A stretch of DNA of 64,000 nt from assembly GCF_014633365.1 (NCBI RefSeq), contig NC_068338.1, positions 16,502,616 through 16,566,615 of the forward strand, given 5' to 3'. This DNA is from Diospyros lotus. Taxonomy: Eukaryota > Streptophyta > Magnoliopsida > Ericales > Ebenaceae. Shown piece after piece: positions 1 through 12,800 of the stretch (within the stretch, counting starts at the first letter, position 1; each line of letters opens with the position of its first letter). The position numbers and the translations under genes are program-made. Below the pieces are notes generated by a model that saw only the letters and a program-made list of their open reading frames with translations, was not told the origin of the DNA and searched no databases.

Positions 1-138
1 TAGATTAAAAGAACATATCACTAAATGCATCAAGTCTTATCTCATGTTAAATGGGGAAAACTGAATATAAAATCATCACTTTTGTGAAGACATTTGCCTT
101 AGATTAGTTTATGTACTTAGTTTTCTCTTGAATAATTC
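1..138. other. Left edge, probable OEP61 intron
   Basis: AT-rich sequence between the window edge and the first LTR. I see no reading frame matching the missing C-terminal OEP61 exon here, so it is probably intron that continues to the left of the window. Confidence 0.4.
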
Positions 139-685
139 TGTTAGCATATTTTACTTGATGTAATAGGTTTTCCCTTGTTGTTTATAGCTGACCGAAAGTT
201 AGTTATTTTTCGGTCAGGTAGGGCAGTTGGTTGTAACTGCCTTGCCCGCCTCTATGATCTATAAATAGGGGCTGGGGGGGCTCGGAAATGGTGTGAGAAC
301 TCTGGGTTATCTTGTGAGGGATTGAGCGGATGTACTAGGCCGAGAGAAAGGGTTATTCTATATTTCTCTTGGGGTTTTCTTCTCTATTTAGTCTAGGGTT
401 TTAGACTGAGGGAAAGAGAGGGTTTCCTGGTACATGTAATTGCTGTAAGGTTTTCAAGATAGTGGAGATTTCATGGGCCTAAGGCAGTCTGGATGTAGGT
501 CTCATTTATGAGACTGAACCAGGATAAAATCTGGTGTATCTTGTTGTGTTTTATTGCTGTTTTCTATTCTTATTCTTGTATGTTCTATCGAGTGTTGTGT
601 GTCTAGATTTTGAGGTATAATCAGTGAGTTCTTGAGGGATAGTTTGCTGAGAGTGTGTGGTGGTCTTAAGGACAACAACTTTTCA
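139..685 (+). repeat. LTR of a truncated copia-type retrotransposon
   Basis: The stretch begins TGTTAGCA, has a TATA box (TATAAATAG, 260-268) and ends in TTTCA. It is directly followed by AGTGGCTATTAGAA, a degenerate copy of the initiator-Met tRNA primer site (TGGTATCAGAGC). This indicates a plus-strand 5' LTR of about 547 bp whose internal region is lost just after the primer site. It lies between OEP61 exon 10 (ending at 822) and the missing last exon, so it is an intronic insertion. The left boundary is inferred from the TG start only; no target-site duplication was found. Confidence 0.6.
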
Positions 686-821
686 AGTGGCTATTAGAAT
701 TGTACGTAAATGAACTAAAATTTTCTATTTTTCAAAAGTGTGCCTGAATTGTATTAAGATGACAGCAAAAGTATATATTATCATTGAAGTCACATAAAGT
801 ATAATTTGGGTAAGAAGGTAC

Positions 822-3800
822 CATTTTATCCAAGTCATCCGGTGACAAGGATGACATGGCTTGTTGAGCTTTTTCTGCATCCTCTCGTGAAAGCTTAACT
901 CCAAATTGTTCGCTCATGTTAGCCATCATTTCTGGGTTCATGTTTTTAATCATAGATGAGAACATCTGCCAATTTGCAACCAGTAAACATTTGCATAAGC
1001 TTGTAAGGAGACATCCACATTTACTTATCAAACAAAAATTTACATAAAGACCATTTCACCACAAATGACATGACAAATGAAAGCACAATCACATCCATTC
1101 TACATATGGCACATTGTAAAGCAAATTAGAGTCATCCTTAAACAATGGTCTCAACATAAAAAGTAAAAAATCATTGTAGGGCATCAACATATGTGATGAA
1201 ATATGAATCACATATAAGTTTCTAATTATGGTTTGCTCTACAAGTACACACCAAAAACATTCTAATCACTGGGCACAAAGTTTGTTTCTAATAAATTGAA
1301 ATGAATGCACCAGAAAGATTTCAGTAACACAATATGTCCAAAATCGAACCAAATACCTGCCGCATTGCTGGATCGTTCAATTGGTTTTTCATTTGTTCTT
1401 GCAATTCAGAAGTTGAGTTGGGGAAGCTTGATTGAGGAGTACCTCTTGAACTTTGAAATGCATTAGATGAACTACTTTGACCAACATCTCTCCTAGCAGC
1501 AAAGCTTTCATGAGCTTCAGCAGGTCTTGATCCAGAATCTGATCTGGATCCATTACCTGTTACTGTAGACATTGAGTCCTTGCCTTTTAAAGAAGATGCC
1601 TTTTCAAACATTTTTTGTAGCCCTTCTGCTGGCATCTTACTCATCATGTCACTTGCCATTTTGAGCATATCAGGTGTCACATCAGGGGGAATTTGCCCAC
1701 CTCTGAAGCTATTGAAATCTGAATCTGAAGAGCCTGTCTTAAGAAATGGGTTCTCCCCCTGAAAGGAAGAAGCCAACTGGAGCATTCTTTGAAGTTCTTC
1801 AGGAGACATCGTGTTAATCATATTTGAGGCAGTCTTAATCATATCAGGAGACACCGCGTCAGCCCTTCCACCACTTATAGCAGCCAGAGTCTCAGGATCA
1901 GCACGAGACACGAAGTTCTGGAAGGATCTATCAGATGAGAGTATGGATGATCAGAATTAATAAAATTGCACTGAATAGAATGCAGGGACAAAGACAGCAA
2001 ACAGGAAGGTCAAAAAAATATAGCTGCAAAATTAAAATAGAGACAGGACAGAGAAATTGCTGAAAAATCGAATATTTTATCTTTCTAAAGGATCCAAGTT
2101 GGAATAGTGACATAGCTCTTACTATCACCTCTTAAAATCAAGCTAAAGTTTGATTATAAAAATAAAAATCTCCTTAAAATTGCAGGCACTCCATGGTAGT
2201 ACTCTGATCCTAATCCTACTTCAGAATATGGTAGAGGACTTCTCTTTCAGTTTCACAAATTAACAGTGAGAATGAGATGTTCATAAAACTGTCAAATGGA
2301 AATTTTCTTATACATGGGTACATAAACTCAGCATACTCCAAATTTATTAGAATATGTTTCAGCACTTAACATTGATGTAATAGTGCTATACTAAATTAGT
2401 CATCTCCCTCACTTTGTCAATGTGTGCCAATATACACTTTCTGAACAAAAGTGTGCCCATATATGTCTAGCCTTTTTTTTCCCACTGAAGTGGGTTTGAA
2501 AAGAGAACCCTAATAGCTCGCACATCCCATGGTCAGCTATTAAATCTCTGCACAGAATATTTCATGAAATTTTATCGAGTTGAAATTCCACCATTCCATT
2601 ACTATTAAAATTAATTTTCATAACCTTTTTTTTCTATTTAACCATTAGTAAGCATAAGGCCGAGTCCAATTGACAGTCTTTTGGGAATTATGGTGGTGGG
2701 GTTGAGCTAGCAGGAACTATCAGATCAGAGAGAGAGAGAGTTAAGGCAGTTGAGGGGTGAGTAAAAGAAACAGAAATGGAAAAGGTCTGAATTTTATATT
2801 TATAGCGGAGGGATCAAGTCAGATAGTCAATCTCCAAGGATAGTGGTCATAAGTTGTGGCCTAAAATCTCATTAGAGTGAACCATGTTTATAAGGAAGGA
2901 GTGGCACTTGATCCCTTCAAGAAAAAACTAAATATTCAATCAATAAACTCAACTCAAATATCTTAACAATATCAATGATTAAAAGCTGCCTTCAATTACA
3001 TCCTAAACTATTATATATAGGCAACTAATAACCATAATCCTTTCTCTAATTAATGGAATCTACTAACTCTAGAAAACAAAAGAAATAAAATAAGCAATAC
3101 TAATTTCAATTTCTACTTCTCCATCCTATATCACCCAGCCTCTTCCTAGGTGGGCCTAGGTTAGAGATGTTGGAGGCACTAAATATGGGAGCCATCAGGA
3201 TGCTCTTAAGATGCATATAGGAGAAGCTATATTTGTTATGCAAAAGTAAATAAACAACACAAACCAATCAATTGGGTTTCACTAACATAAAGTGCGATCG
3301 AGATGACCTGCTAGAATTACAATAATGACTAGTTGTGCTTGTGTGGATTCACTCAAGAAAGATAGAAGCTTGTGCATTCAGTCCCTGACTATAATTAAGT
3401 ACATTCCCTCCAATATGTAGGTTTTAGATCCACTCCCCTATTCAGACATCGTGGACTCACTTATGCTAAGCCAGGTTTTGTTCATCCCCGTTGCTGTTTA
3501 TGTTGCAAAATCCTGCCTTGTGACTCATCTAATTGCACAAGTCTGCTTGTGCTTCTTAGATTGGCAGCCCTGCTCATATTTGGTAGATTAACACCAAAAT
3601 TGTCCCTGTAAGCCTTAGTTGTCAGCCCTGCTACTAAGGTTTGGTTACTTCACACAGTTACCATAGTTGTCAAAGGTTCAAGGCGAACTGAGGCACCAAA
3701 GTGCTTGAAGCCTAGGCACGAGCCTTTTGGATGTAAGGAGCACATTTAAAAAATTTGTGTAAAAATACTTGCACATCATTATTTTCAATACATACCTATA

Positions 3801-6800
3801 AAGAGGTAAATGCACACTATAAACTCATAAATAACAAATAACCAATACCATTTAACTAAATAATCAAGTGTTTTCTTGTTTTATCAAATTTATTTGAATT
3901 TTTTTCTGGTTATTACTAGATACATTTTAACAAGTCCATCAAAAAACAACAAAATGATTACATAGGAGTAAAAGGCGTGTGTCTTGCCCCTTACGGTTCG
4001 CCTCACTTGAGCCTTGACCTTAGGTGTGCCTCAGGCACGCCTTTGACAACTATGACAGCTACTCTATTTGAGTGGCCCCACTCATGCTACTTTGGTTAGG
4101 TGGATTGCTCACATCAAGTAGGTTATGCAACTTTGCTCTATTATTCTTGTCATATGGCTCCACACCAATACTTCATTATGTTAAGTCAGTCTACATTTAT
4201 GGCTACACATATTTGCTAGTGCTAGTCAAGTTATGCTAGTTCAATTACACACACACACAGATCAGGTTTGGTTTTATGGAGCCGCTTCACTACTCAAATT
4301 AAGTTGCTCCACTTGCATCATTCAACTTACATGAATGCGCTCCACTGCTTCAGATACACAGCTCTCTGACACTACTCTAGTTGCACAGCTTTGCTCCATT
4401 ACTTAAGCTGTGTAACTACACTAACTTACTCGGGTTTCAGACAGTTGCTCCACTACTCAAGTTGCATGGTTTCACACAAGCCCCTCAGGTTTAGTCTCAC
4501 CACAATGTAATCTAGCAGTTACTACAACTTATCACCCACCATTACTTTTAGAACTTCAAGTGAAACACACAATGATCAAATGTTTCACCACTGTGCATAA
4601 ACTGCTAAGAGTTGAGCCAGCATGGTGATACTCATGAGGGTTAAACAATTTCCATGTTGAGCACCATAGACCAATCCAGTTGATGATATAGTCACTGCAA
4701 TGCAGTTAACTGGAAAATCTTCATAAAAAAGAGGGAAATTTCCCAAGATGATGTTAGAAAAAAGACAAAAGACGAGAAACATATTTCTCCCTCAAAAAGC
4801 ACTGTTTTCTATTATTTTTATCCCCCCACCCCCCAAAAAAATTTAAGCCCATGCTTAAGCATGCCTCCAAAAAACAATATCAAACAGAAAGACACGAGCA
4901 CAAAGTAGTAATAGTAAATTTAAGTAACCTTCCAGATACATGTAGACCTTAAAAAATGCACACATATACCTCAAAAAATTCTTTGACAAATGAAACAAAC
5001 CTGATAGCATCTGGGTCATCTTTTAAAGCCTGGATAGCCTCTGAATTAGTCAAACGATCATTAGTTTTGACATCAGGCTGCCTCTCAGAGAAGTCACTGG
5101 TATTTTGAACTTGTGGTACGGAACATTCTTTACTTGAAGTTTCACAAATTTCGGATGATTGAATCACATCCTCTTCAGTTATTTCTTCAATAACCAATCC
5201 TATTAAACAAGAACAGAAACAAATCAAAGAAACTACATGAGAAAAGAGATGGATATTCTCTAGGCATCTGAATTTAAGGTTGATGGAAAAGGTTTTAGGA
5301 AGGAAAAGCAAAATGCCTCTTGATGCATTGCCGCCACCTTTTCTCATCGATCTCTCCTTAGCATCCCTACATCCACCAAAAATCATCATCAAAACAGGCC
5401 AATGGAAATCTATCATCTTGTATCAAAATATTGTTTTTAACACAGAGTGAACAAGAAAAGATGATGACTGTAAAAATGAGGGCCCTCTGCATGCAGATTA
5501 AGGAAATTATTGCAGATCAATATCGAATTCCTAAATTTTCGGGAAATGTTGAATGCACATGGATCCAAACAAATTTTTGGCAAAGAAAAAAAAAGGGGTC
5601 TTTGAAAGAGAAAAGGGCACAAGCTAAATAGTTCACTCTTTAGCCAAATAAAAGCCCATGCATTCACTGCTTTACAACCAAGGCAAAGAGCTGATTAAAG
5701 TCTACTACAGCAACTTTTGGCATATTGGTTACACAGAACAGGCCACTATTTCATGTAACATTATTCTATTGAGAAATTGTTAGGCACATTGACTAAAATT
5801 TACCTTAAGACATCTGCAATTGTTTCATCATCAGGGGAAATTTCATGTGCTTTACTTAAGTCAGAGACTGCATCCTAGAATAGTTCACAAAATTCAGGAG
5901 ATTATTGAAGAAAACATTCAGGTAACTATGCAACATAAAGACACAGAATTCTCCAACCACTGGGGGATGTCATACAAATGATGGATACTCACTTCTAACA
6001 GTCCTGATTCTTTGTAAGCTTGACCCCTTCGGTATAGAGCTTTGAGATTCTTTACATCATGTGCCAAGACCTGTAATAGTACAACTATATAATTGGTTTT
6101 TTAAATTAAAGAGATGCAGAACAGTTCGGCTGAACTACTAAAAGGGTGTCTGCAGTGTACTGAGCTACTGAACATTACAAATGATATGGCCCCAAAACCC
6201 AGAAAAAGGTGATTTAACACAAGTCTTTTTCAATTGCACTGACAGCTGCAGAAAGTGCAAGGTTTATCAAAAGAAAGCAATTTACAATGTACATAATGAG
6301 GAATTTAACTCCAAGATATTTGCCACTAGAAAACAACATGCAGATCCAAGATTTCCATACTTGATCTTAATAATAGCAAACGCATGGATGAAAAATGAAA
6401 ATTTTCAAGTATCTTGGAAATGTTGAAGCATATATCAACTAAGAGGCTGATCATTTTTTAATTGTTGATGAGTTATATTTTGTGTAAGCTGTTATATTGT
6501 TATTTGTCCATGTTGTTTAGTTATGTTTCAGCTTGCTATATAAACACTAGCAGTGCTGTCATTTGTAAGCTTTGATTCATTTTTCGATAATTGAAAGTTC
6601 TCTCTCTCTCGCATTTCCTTTTCTTTCGTACCCTAGATTTCATTACATGGTATCAGAGCCTCTATCGCTCTACTTCAATGGCGTCTAATCCAACAATCAG
6701 TTCCTCTTCTTCTCCACCACCTCGATCTTCCTCTTCTCTGTCGTCTGCATCGCAGTATGATTTTGTAGCGACACCCAAAGCTTTTAGTTTCATTCCTTTT

Positions 6801-9800
6801 AAACTCAACTCTAGCAATTACATCTTCTAGAAGGCTTAGATCCTTGTGACAATTAAGAGCCTTTGATTTAACGTCCTTTCTAAATAAGTTGACAGCTCCA
6901 CTAAAGTACGTGCCAGATCCAGAAGGAGAAGCTAGATCTCAAATCGTAAATCCTGACTATTTGAATTGGCTCAGGTCGATCAACTTCAACTAGGTTGGCT
7001 GTTCTCCACCATCGATAAGGATGTTCTTGTGCAGGTGATTCATTGTGAATCATCTGCTAAGGTATAGAATTCTCTAGAAAGTCTTTATTCAAGGCAAACT
7101 ATAGCTAAGTCTTTCTAACTAAAACAACAATTACAAGAAATTAAGAAAGAATCACTCTCGGTGAATGATTACATACTGAAGATAAAAACTATTGGCCATG
7201 CTTTAGCAGCAATTGGTGAACCGTTGAATGATAAGGAAATCCTACTTGCAATTTTAAATGGCTTGGATCAAGAATATGAAACTGTTAGTTTGATTACATA
7301 TCAAATGGATGATATTGACTTAGAGAAAGTACAATATCTATTGTTGTGCATGAATAGAGAGTTAATGCTAAGAATATGCCAACATCATCTGGTCAATTTG
7401 AATCGGTTATGACCTCTTCTATGTCAACAAATGTAGTCTCAAGGAATGTTGGTAATTCCAGTAACACTAATGATAATAGAGGTGGTGGTTATGGTGGTCA
7501 TGGGAATCGAGGTGGTGGTAGAGATTGAGGTAGAGCCTCTGGTCGGAAGTTTTATTGCCAATTATGTGGCAAACCAAGGCATTTTTCTAATAGGTGTTAT
7601 CACCGGTATGATAGAAACTTCCAGAGAACTAATTCAAATCAAAGTTTTAGTAGATCTAATGGAGTTATTTAGAATGATCGTAGAGCTTACATGGCTTCCC
7701 TTAGTCTAATGGACCTTACATGAGTGAGATAGGTTTAGTTCAAGGAGCTTCCTAGAGCTTACATGGCTTTCTTTTTTACTCGTGATCACAATGTTGTTGC
7801 TGAATTTTATGCTGATTCTTATTTGATAAAGGACAAGAGTTCAGGGCAGGTGTTACTCCAGGGACAACTTAAGGATGGACTCTATCAATGGATCCCAACA
7901 TTTGCTCATGCTGCTTCCAACTCTTCTGTTCATCCTATCAAGCAGCCTGTTAAGCCTTTTTCTTCTAGACCTGATTTGTATTTGAACCAAAATAATAGAC
8001 AGAATTTGTCTTTGAATAATTGTAATAAACAGTCTTCATTTGGTTATGGACTGTCAGTGAGTGCTAATGTAGCTAAAAGTTAGAATGTTTGCCAACAATG
8101 GCATGCTCGATTAGGTCCTCATCAAATGTACTAAAAAGTATATTGAATAAAATTCAAATTCCCTTTTCAAGGTCTGAACTTTCTTTCTGTGACTCTCGTA
8201 AATTGGGTAAATTGCATCAACTTCATTTTGCTGATTGTCCAATCAAATGCACAAAACCATTGGAGTTGATATATTCTGATTTATGGAGACCCTCACCAGT
8301 TGTGTAAGTTGCAGGATATAGATACTATATCATATTTGTAGATGCATATACACGTTATACTTGGTTATATCCTTTGAAACTCAAATCTGATGCCCTCTCA
8401 ACCTTTATTGTTTTTAACAAATTTGTTGAACTTCAGTTTTAAGCTAAACTGAAAGCAATTCAAACTGAAAATGGAGGGGAGTTTAAAGCCTTTTTGCCCT
8501 ACCTTTGTAGCCATGGGATACAACATCACTTTACATGTCCTTATATTCACCAACAAAATGGAGTGGCCAAGAGAGAACACAGACATATTGCGGAAATGGG
8601 TTTAACTCTATTAGCTCATGCAAACATGCCTTTGAAATTCTGGATAGAGGCTTTTCTTACTGTTGTTCACACTAAAAATTTGTTAACTGCAACTCCTCTC
8701 AAATTAAATACTCCATTTGATCTTCTATATCATCAGCCAGCTAATTACCTATACCTCCAACCTTTTGGATGTGCTTGTTTTCCCTATCTTAGACCCTACA
8801 ATAAGCACAAATTTGATTGTCATTCCACAAAATGTGTATTCATTGGATATAGCCAAACTCAAGCTGGTTACAAGTGTTTGCATCCATCAGGAAAGTTGTA
8901 TGTATCGAGACATGTTCAATTCAATCCTAATGAATTTCCATTTGCTGTTATGTTTCCTTCTCATTCATACCCATCAGATACTATTGGGATGTTAACTAAT
9001 GGGTTATCAACCTCTTTCTTCCAATCTTTTCCTTCTCATTGTTCCCAAGTAACACCACCTTTAGCTCCTATCAAAAATTCCTCACATTCTTCTTTTGTTC
9101 AGCCTTCTAATCCTCTATCTTCTGCCCATCCTTCATTTGTTCAGCTGTCTAATTCTCCATCTCCTGCACCTACAAAGCCTGTCTCTAAACCTCTTACTAC
9201 ACCAGCACCTTCTATTCATCCAATGATTACAAGATCTAAATCTAAACGGTTAATGACCTCTTCACCTCATGCTTTAGTAAGTTCTTTAGAACCAAACTCA
9301 GTTCATGAAGCTCTTTTAAACTCATGATGGGTTAAAGTCATGGAAGAGGAATTTTCAGCTTTGTAGCGTACACATACATGGGATCTTGTCCCGTTTTCTC
9401 TTGATAAATTTGATTGGTTGTAAGTGGGTTTTCAAGGTCAAGTATAATTCTAATGGGACTGTTCTTAGACACAAGGCCAAACTTGTTGCAAAAGGCTTTC
9501 TTCAAAATCCGGGTGTAGATTATGCAGACACCTTTAGTCCCACAGTTAATGATGCAGTCACTGATTAAGACTCGGCCCAAGACTGACCCGACCACACTGG
9601 AACAAGTATCGTCGAAACAGTAGCGCCAGAATAGTATTTAAATACTTCATATGTTTTAGGATTCTACTTGATTCAGGATTCTATTTCATATTTCCACTTG
9701 ATTTAGGATTTTATTTCATATTTGAATAGAGTTTTATTTTTATTAGGATTCTAGTTGAATTTTATTTAGAATTTATTTCAATTAGGATTTTAGTTGGATT

Positions 9801-12800
9801 TTGACTAAAAATATTAAATGGATTTGGATTAGCCAAATACTATAAATATGCCTAAGATCTAGAGATTGTAATCAAGTTTTTCAATACAAATTTCAGCAAC
9901 CTATTTAGGTTTTCTTAGCAAAACAAGTATTGTTTTTGCGTCTTCTTGAAAGCCAAACTTCGGCCATTGAAGTTTGTTCTTTCAAGGGTTTATTTTGATG
10001 TGTTTTTTTCACACCCACACTACACGCTGCGTCAAGTGGTATCAAAGCGGTTCATCAACTAATCAGATGGTCAATCTTGAAAGTAACGGTAGCAACTAGC
10101 CTCATGATGGTGATCGGGGGTTGCAGAAGAACAACGGGAAATAACTCGTACAATGCAGTAGTAATTGGAGTGAATCCGCAACCAATTGAGAGTTTTACAA
10201 CGAGTTAAGGATAATCGAAACCAGACTAATGGTGTGAATCAAGTCAGCTATGTTAAACCGGGAAGACCAGCCATTAATCATGTCCTCATTAATCCTAAAA
10301 GACCAATGATGGATGATAGCGATGATGAGGATGATCTTGGTCGTATGATAGCCAACCCTAGTGGTAGAGGGGTTAGGAGGAATGTGCAACAACACAATCA
10401 TTGGGGAAACGATGAGTATAAACTAAAGAATGGATTTTCGATGAGTTTGGAGGTTGATCTCGAACATTATGTTGTCCCAACAACCTCCACATTTGCAAAC
10501 TCAAGTCTGGTTTATGCTGCTAACATGACAGAAACTCCAAGGTTGTCGACTCATACCGGGGTATTTTCCAGTCCCAAGAGCTCAGGCATTACTTCGCTAT
10601 CCAAGGATGGTGGTGTTTCTTCTAATCGATTTGCGTATGTGTGTATATATATATACCCAAAAAATTATAATATATATACAAATATAATATCGGTTCTGGT
10701 TCGGCTCGAACCACGGTTTGAAGAAAAAAAACCAGTAACCAAACCAAATATATCGATTCTTAATTTTTTAGAACCAGAACCTAACCTTTGAACCATAGAA
10801 TCAATCCAAAAGGCACGGTTAGGTTCGATTTGGTCCGGTTCACCGGTTTTCAAATACTTTTTGACACCCCTACAGAATAGTATTTAAATACTTCATATGT
10901 TTTAGGATTCTACTTGATTTGAGATTCTATTTCATGTTTCTACTTAATTTAGGATTTTATTTCATGTTTGATTAAGGTTTTATTTTTATTAGGATTCTAA
11001 TTGAATTTTATTTAGGATTTATTTTTATTAGGATTTTAATTGAATTTTGTTTACAAATATTAGATGGATTTGGATTAGCCAAATACTATAAATATGCCTA
11101 GGATCTAGAGTTTGTAATCAAGTTTTTCAATACAAATTTTAGCAACCTATTTGGGTTTTCTTAGCAAAACAAATCTTGTTTTTGCATCTTCTTGAAAGCC
11201 AAGCTTCAGCCATTGAAGTTTATTCTTTCAAGGGTTTATTTTGGTGTGTTTTCTTCACACTCTCACTACACGCTGCGTCAGTTAAAGTTCCTGCCATTCA
11301 TGTTCTATTCTCTTTAGCAGTCTCTTTTAGTTGGGAGATTCAACAAATTGACATTAACAATGCCTTTTTGAATGAAGATCTCACTGAAGATGTGTTTATG
11401 ACTCAACCTGCGGGATTTGTTGATTCTAAGTTTCCCACACATGTTTGCAAGCTACGAAAGTCTCTTTATGGACTTAAACAATCTTCTCGTGCCTGGTATA
11501 TAAAGCTAAGAACTGCTTTACAGAGCTAGGGTTTTTCTAGAGCCACTTCGAATGCTTCATTGTTAATTAAACGCACTATTGAGTTTGTGTTGTTTATCTT
11601 AGTCTATGTTGATGACATTTTACTGACTGGTTCTGATCCTACTGCCTTGAAGTCTTGCATTCATGATTTAGATAAGCATTTTGCTCTTAAAACTCTTGGA
11701 CCAGTTAGTAACTTTCTAGGTTTTGAAGCTATAGAAATTCCATTGGTTTATACTTGACCCAATCCAAGTACACAATGGATTTATTAAAGAAAGCTGCTAT
11801 GCAGGATTGTAAACCCTGCTCTACACCTGTGGCTTCAGGTGTTTCCTTAACTGATGAGGGTGATTTGTTTGCTAATCCTTCTTTGTATCGTATCGTACTA
11901 TGATTGGCTCATTGCAATACCTAACTTATACACGACCGAACATAGCATTCATTGTTAATAAACTAAGCCAATTTTTGTCTGCTCCTAGGCTGCAACACTA
12001 ATCAGCTTGCAAGAGATTATTGAGGTATCTTAAAGGAACTATTGGTCTAGGCTTGTCGTTCTCCCCATCTTCTAAGGATATGTCTCTAGTTGTTTACACA
12101 AATGCAGACCATGCTCGCTACAAGATCACAAGGAGATCTACCAATGGTTTTTGTGTATATTTGGGTACAAATTTAGTTGCGTGGGGTTCTAAGAAGCAAT
12201 ATGTAGTAGCTCGATTGGAGAGGCTAAATATTGAGTTGTGGCCCTAGGTGTTACTGAACTTTTGTGGCTTCAATCGTTACTATCTAAATTGGGTTATGCA
12301 TGTTCAACCACATCCATTGTGTGGAGTGATAATTTGGCTGCTAAAAGAATGGTAGAGAACCCTGTTTTTCATTCTCGAACTAAACATATTGAGATTGATG
12401 TTCATTTTGTGAGAGAGAAAGTTGAAAGTGGTGAAATTGAGATTCGGTATGTGCCTACTACTCATCAAGTTGCTGATATCCTCACTAAGGGATTGTTAAG
12501 AGATCAGTTTCTATTTCTTTGTAAGAAGCTTGGTTTAGTTTTATCTTCTACACAGAACAATCCTAAGTCTACTGTCAACATTTCAGAAATGGCTTACTCC
12601 AGGGAGTCTAATTTGAGGGGGAATGTTGAAGCATATATCGACTAAGTGGCTGATCTTTTTAATTGTTGATGAGTTATATTTTGCGTAGGTTGTTATATTG
12701 TTATTTGTCTATGTTGTTTAGTTATGTTTCAGCTCGCTATATAAACACTAGCAGTGATGTCATTTGTAAGCTTTGATTCATTTTTCGATAATTGAAAGTT

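Larger units (their letters stand above)
9386..12645 (+). pseudogene. copia A reverse transcriptase/RNase H remnant, split by an insertion
   Basis: RT starts at about 9415 ([20 protein letters not shown]), is cut at 9549 after DTFSPTV, and resumes at 11281 (KVPAIHV...IDINNAFL). The catalytic YVDD motif is intact ([12 protein letters not shown] near 11605). RNase H pieces follow: the MRYLKGT block at 12020, and [14 protein letters not shown] and ADILTKGL to 12645. At least three frame changes or stops are visible outside the insertion. Confidence 0.85.

Noticed and set aside
6181..6426. 81-residue plus-strand frame
   Set aside because: Lies in an OEP61 intron on the opposite strand and runs into the copia A LTR. 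No similarity seen.
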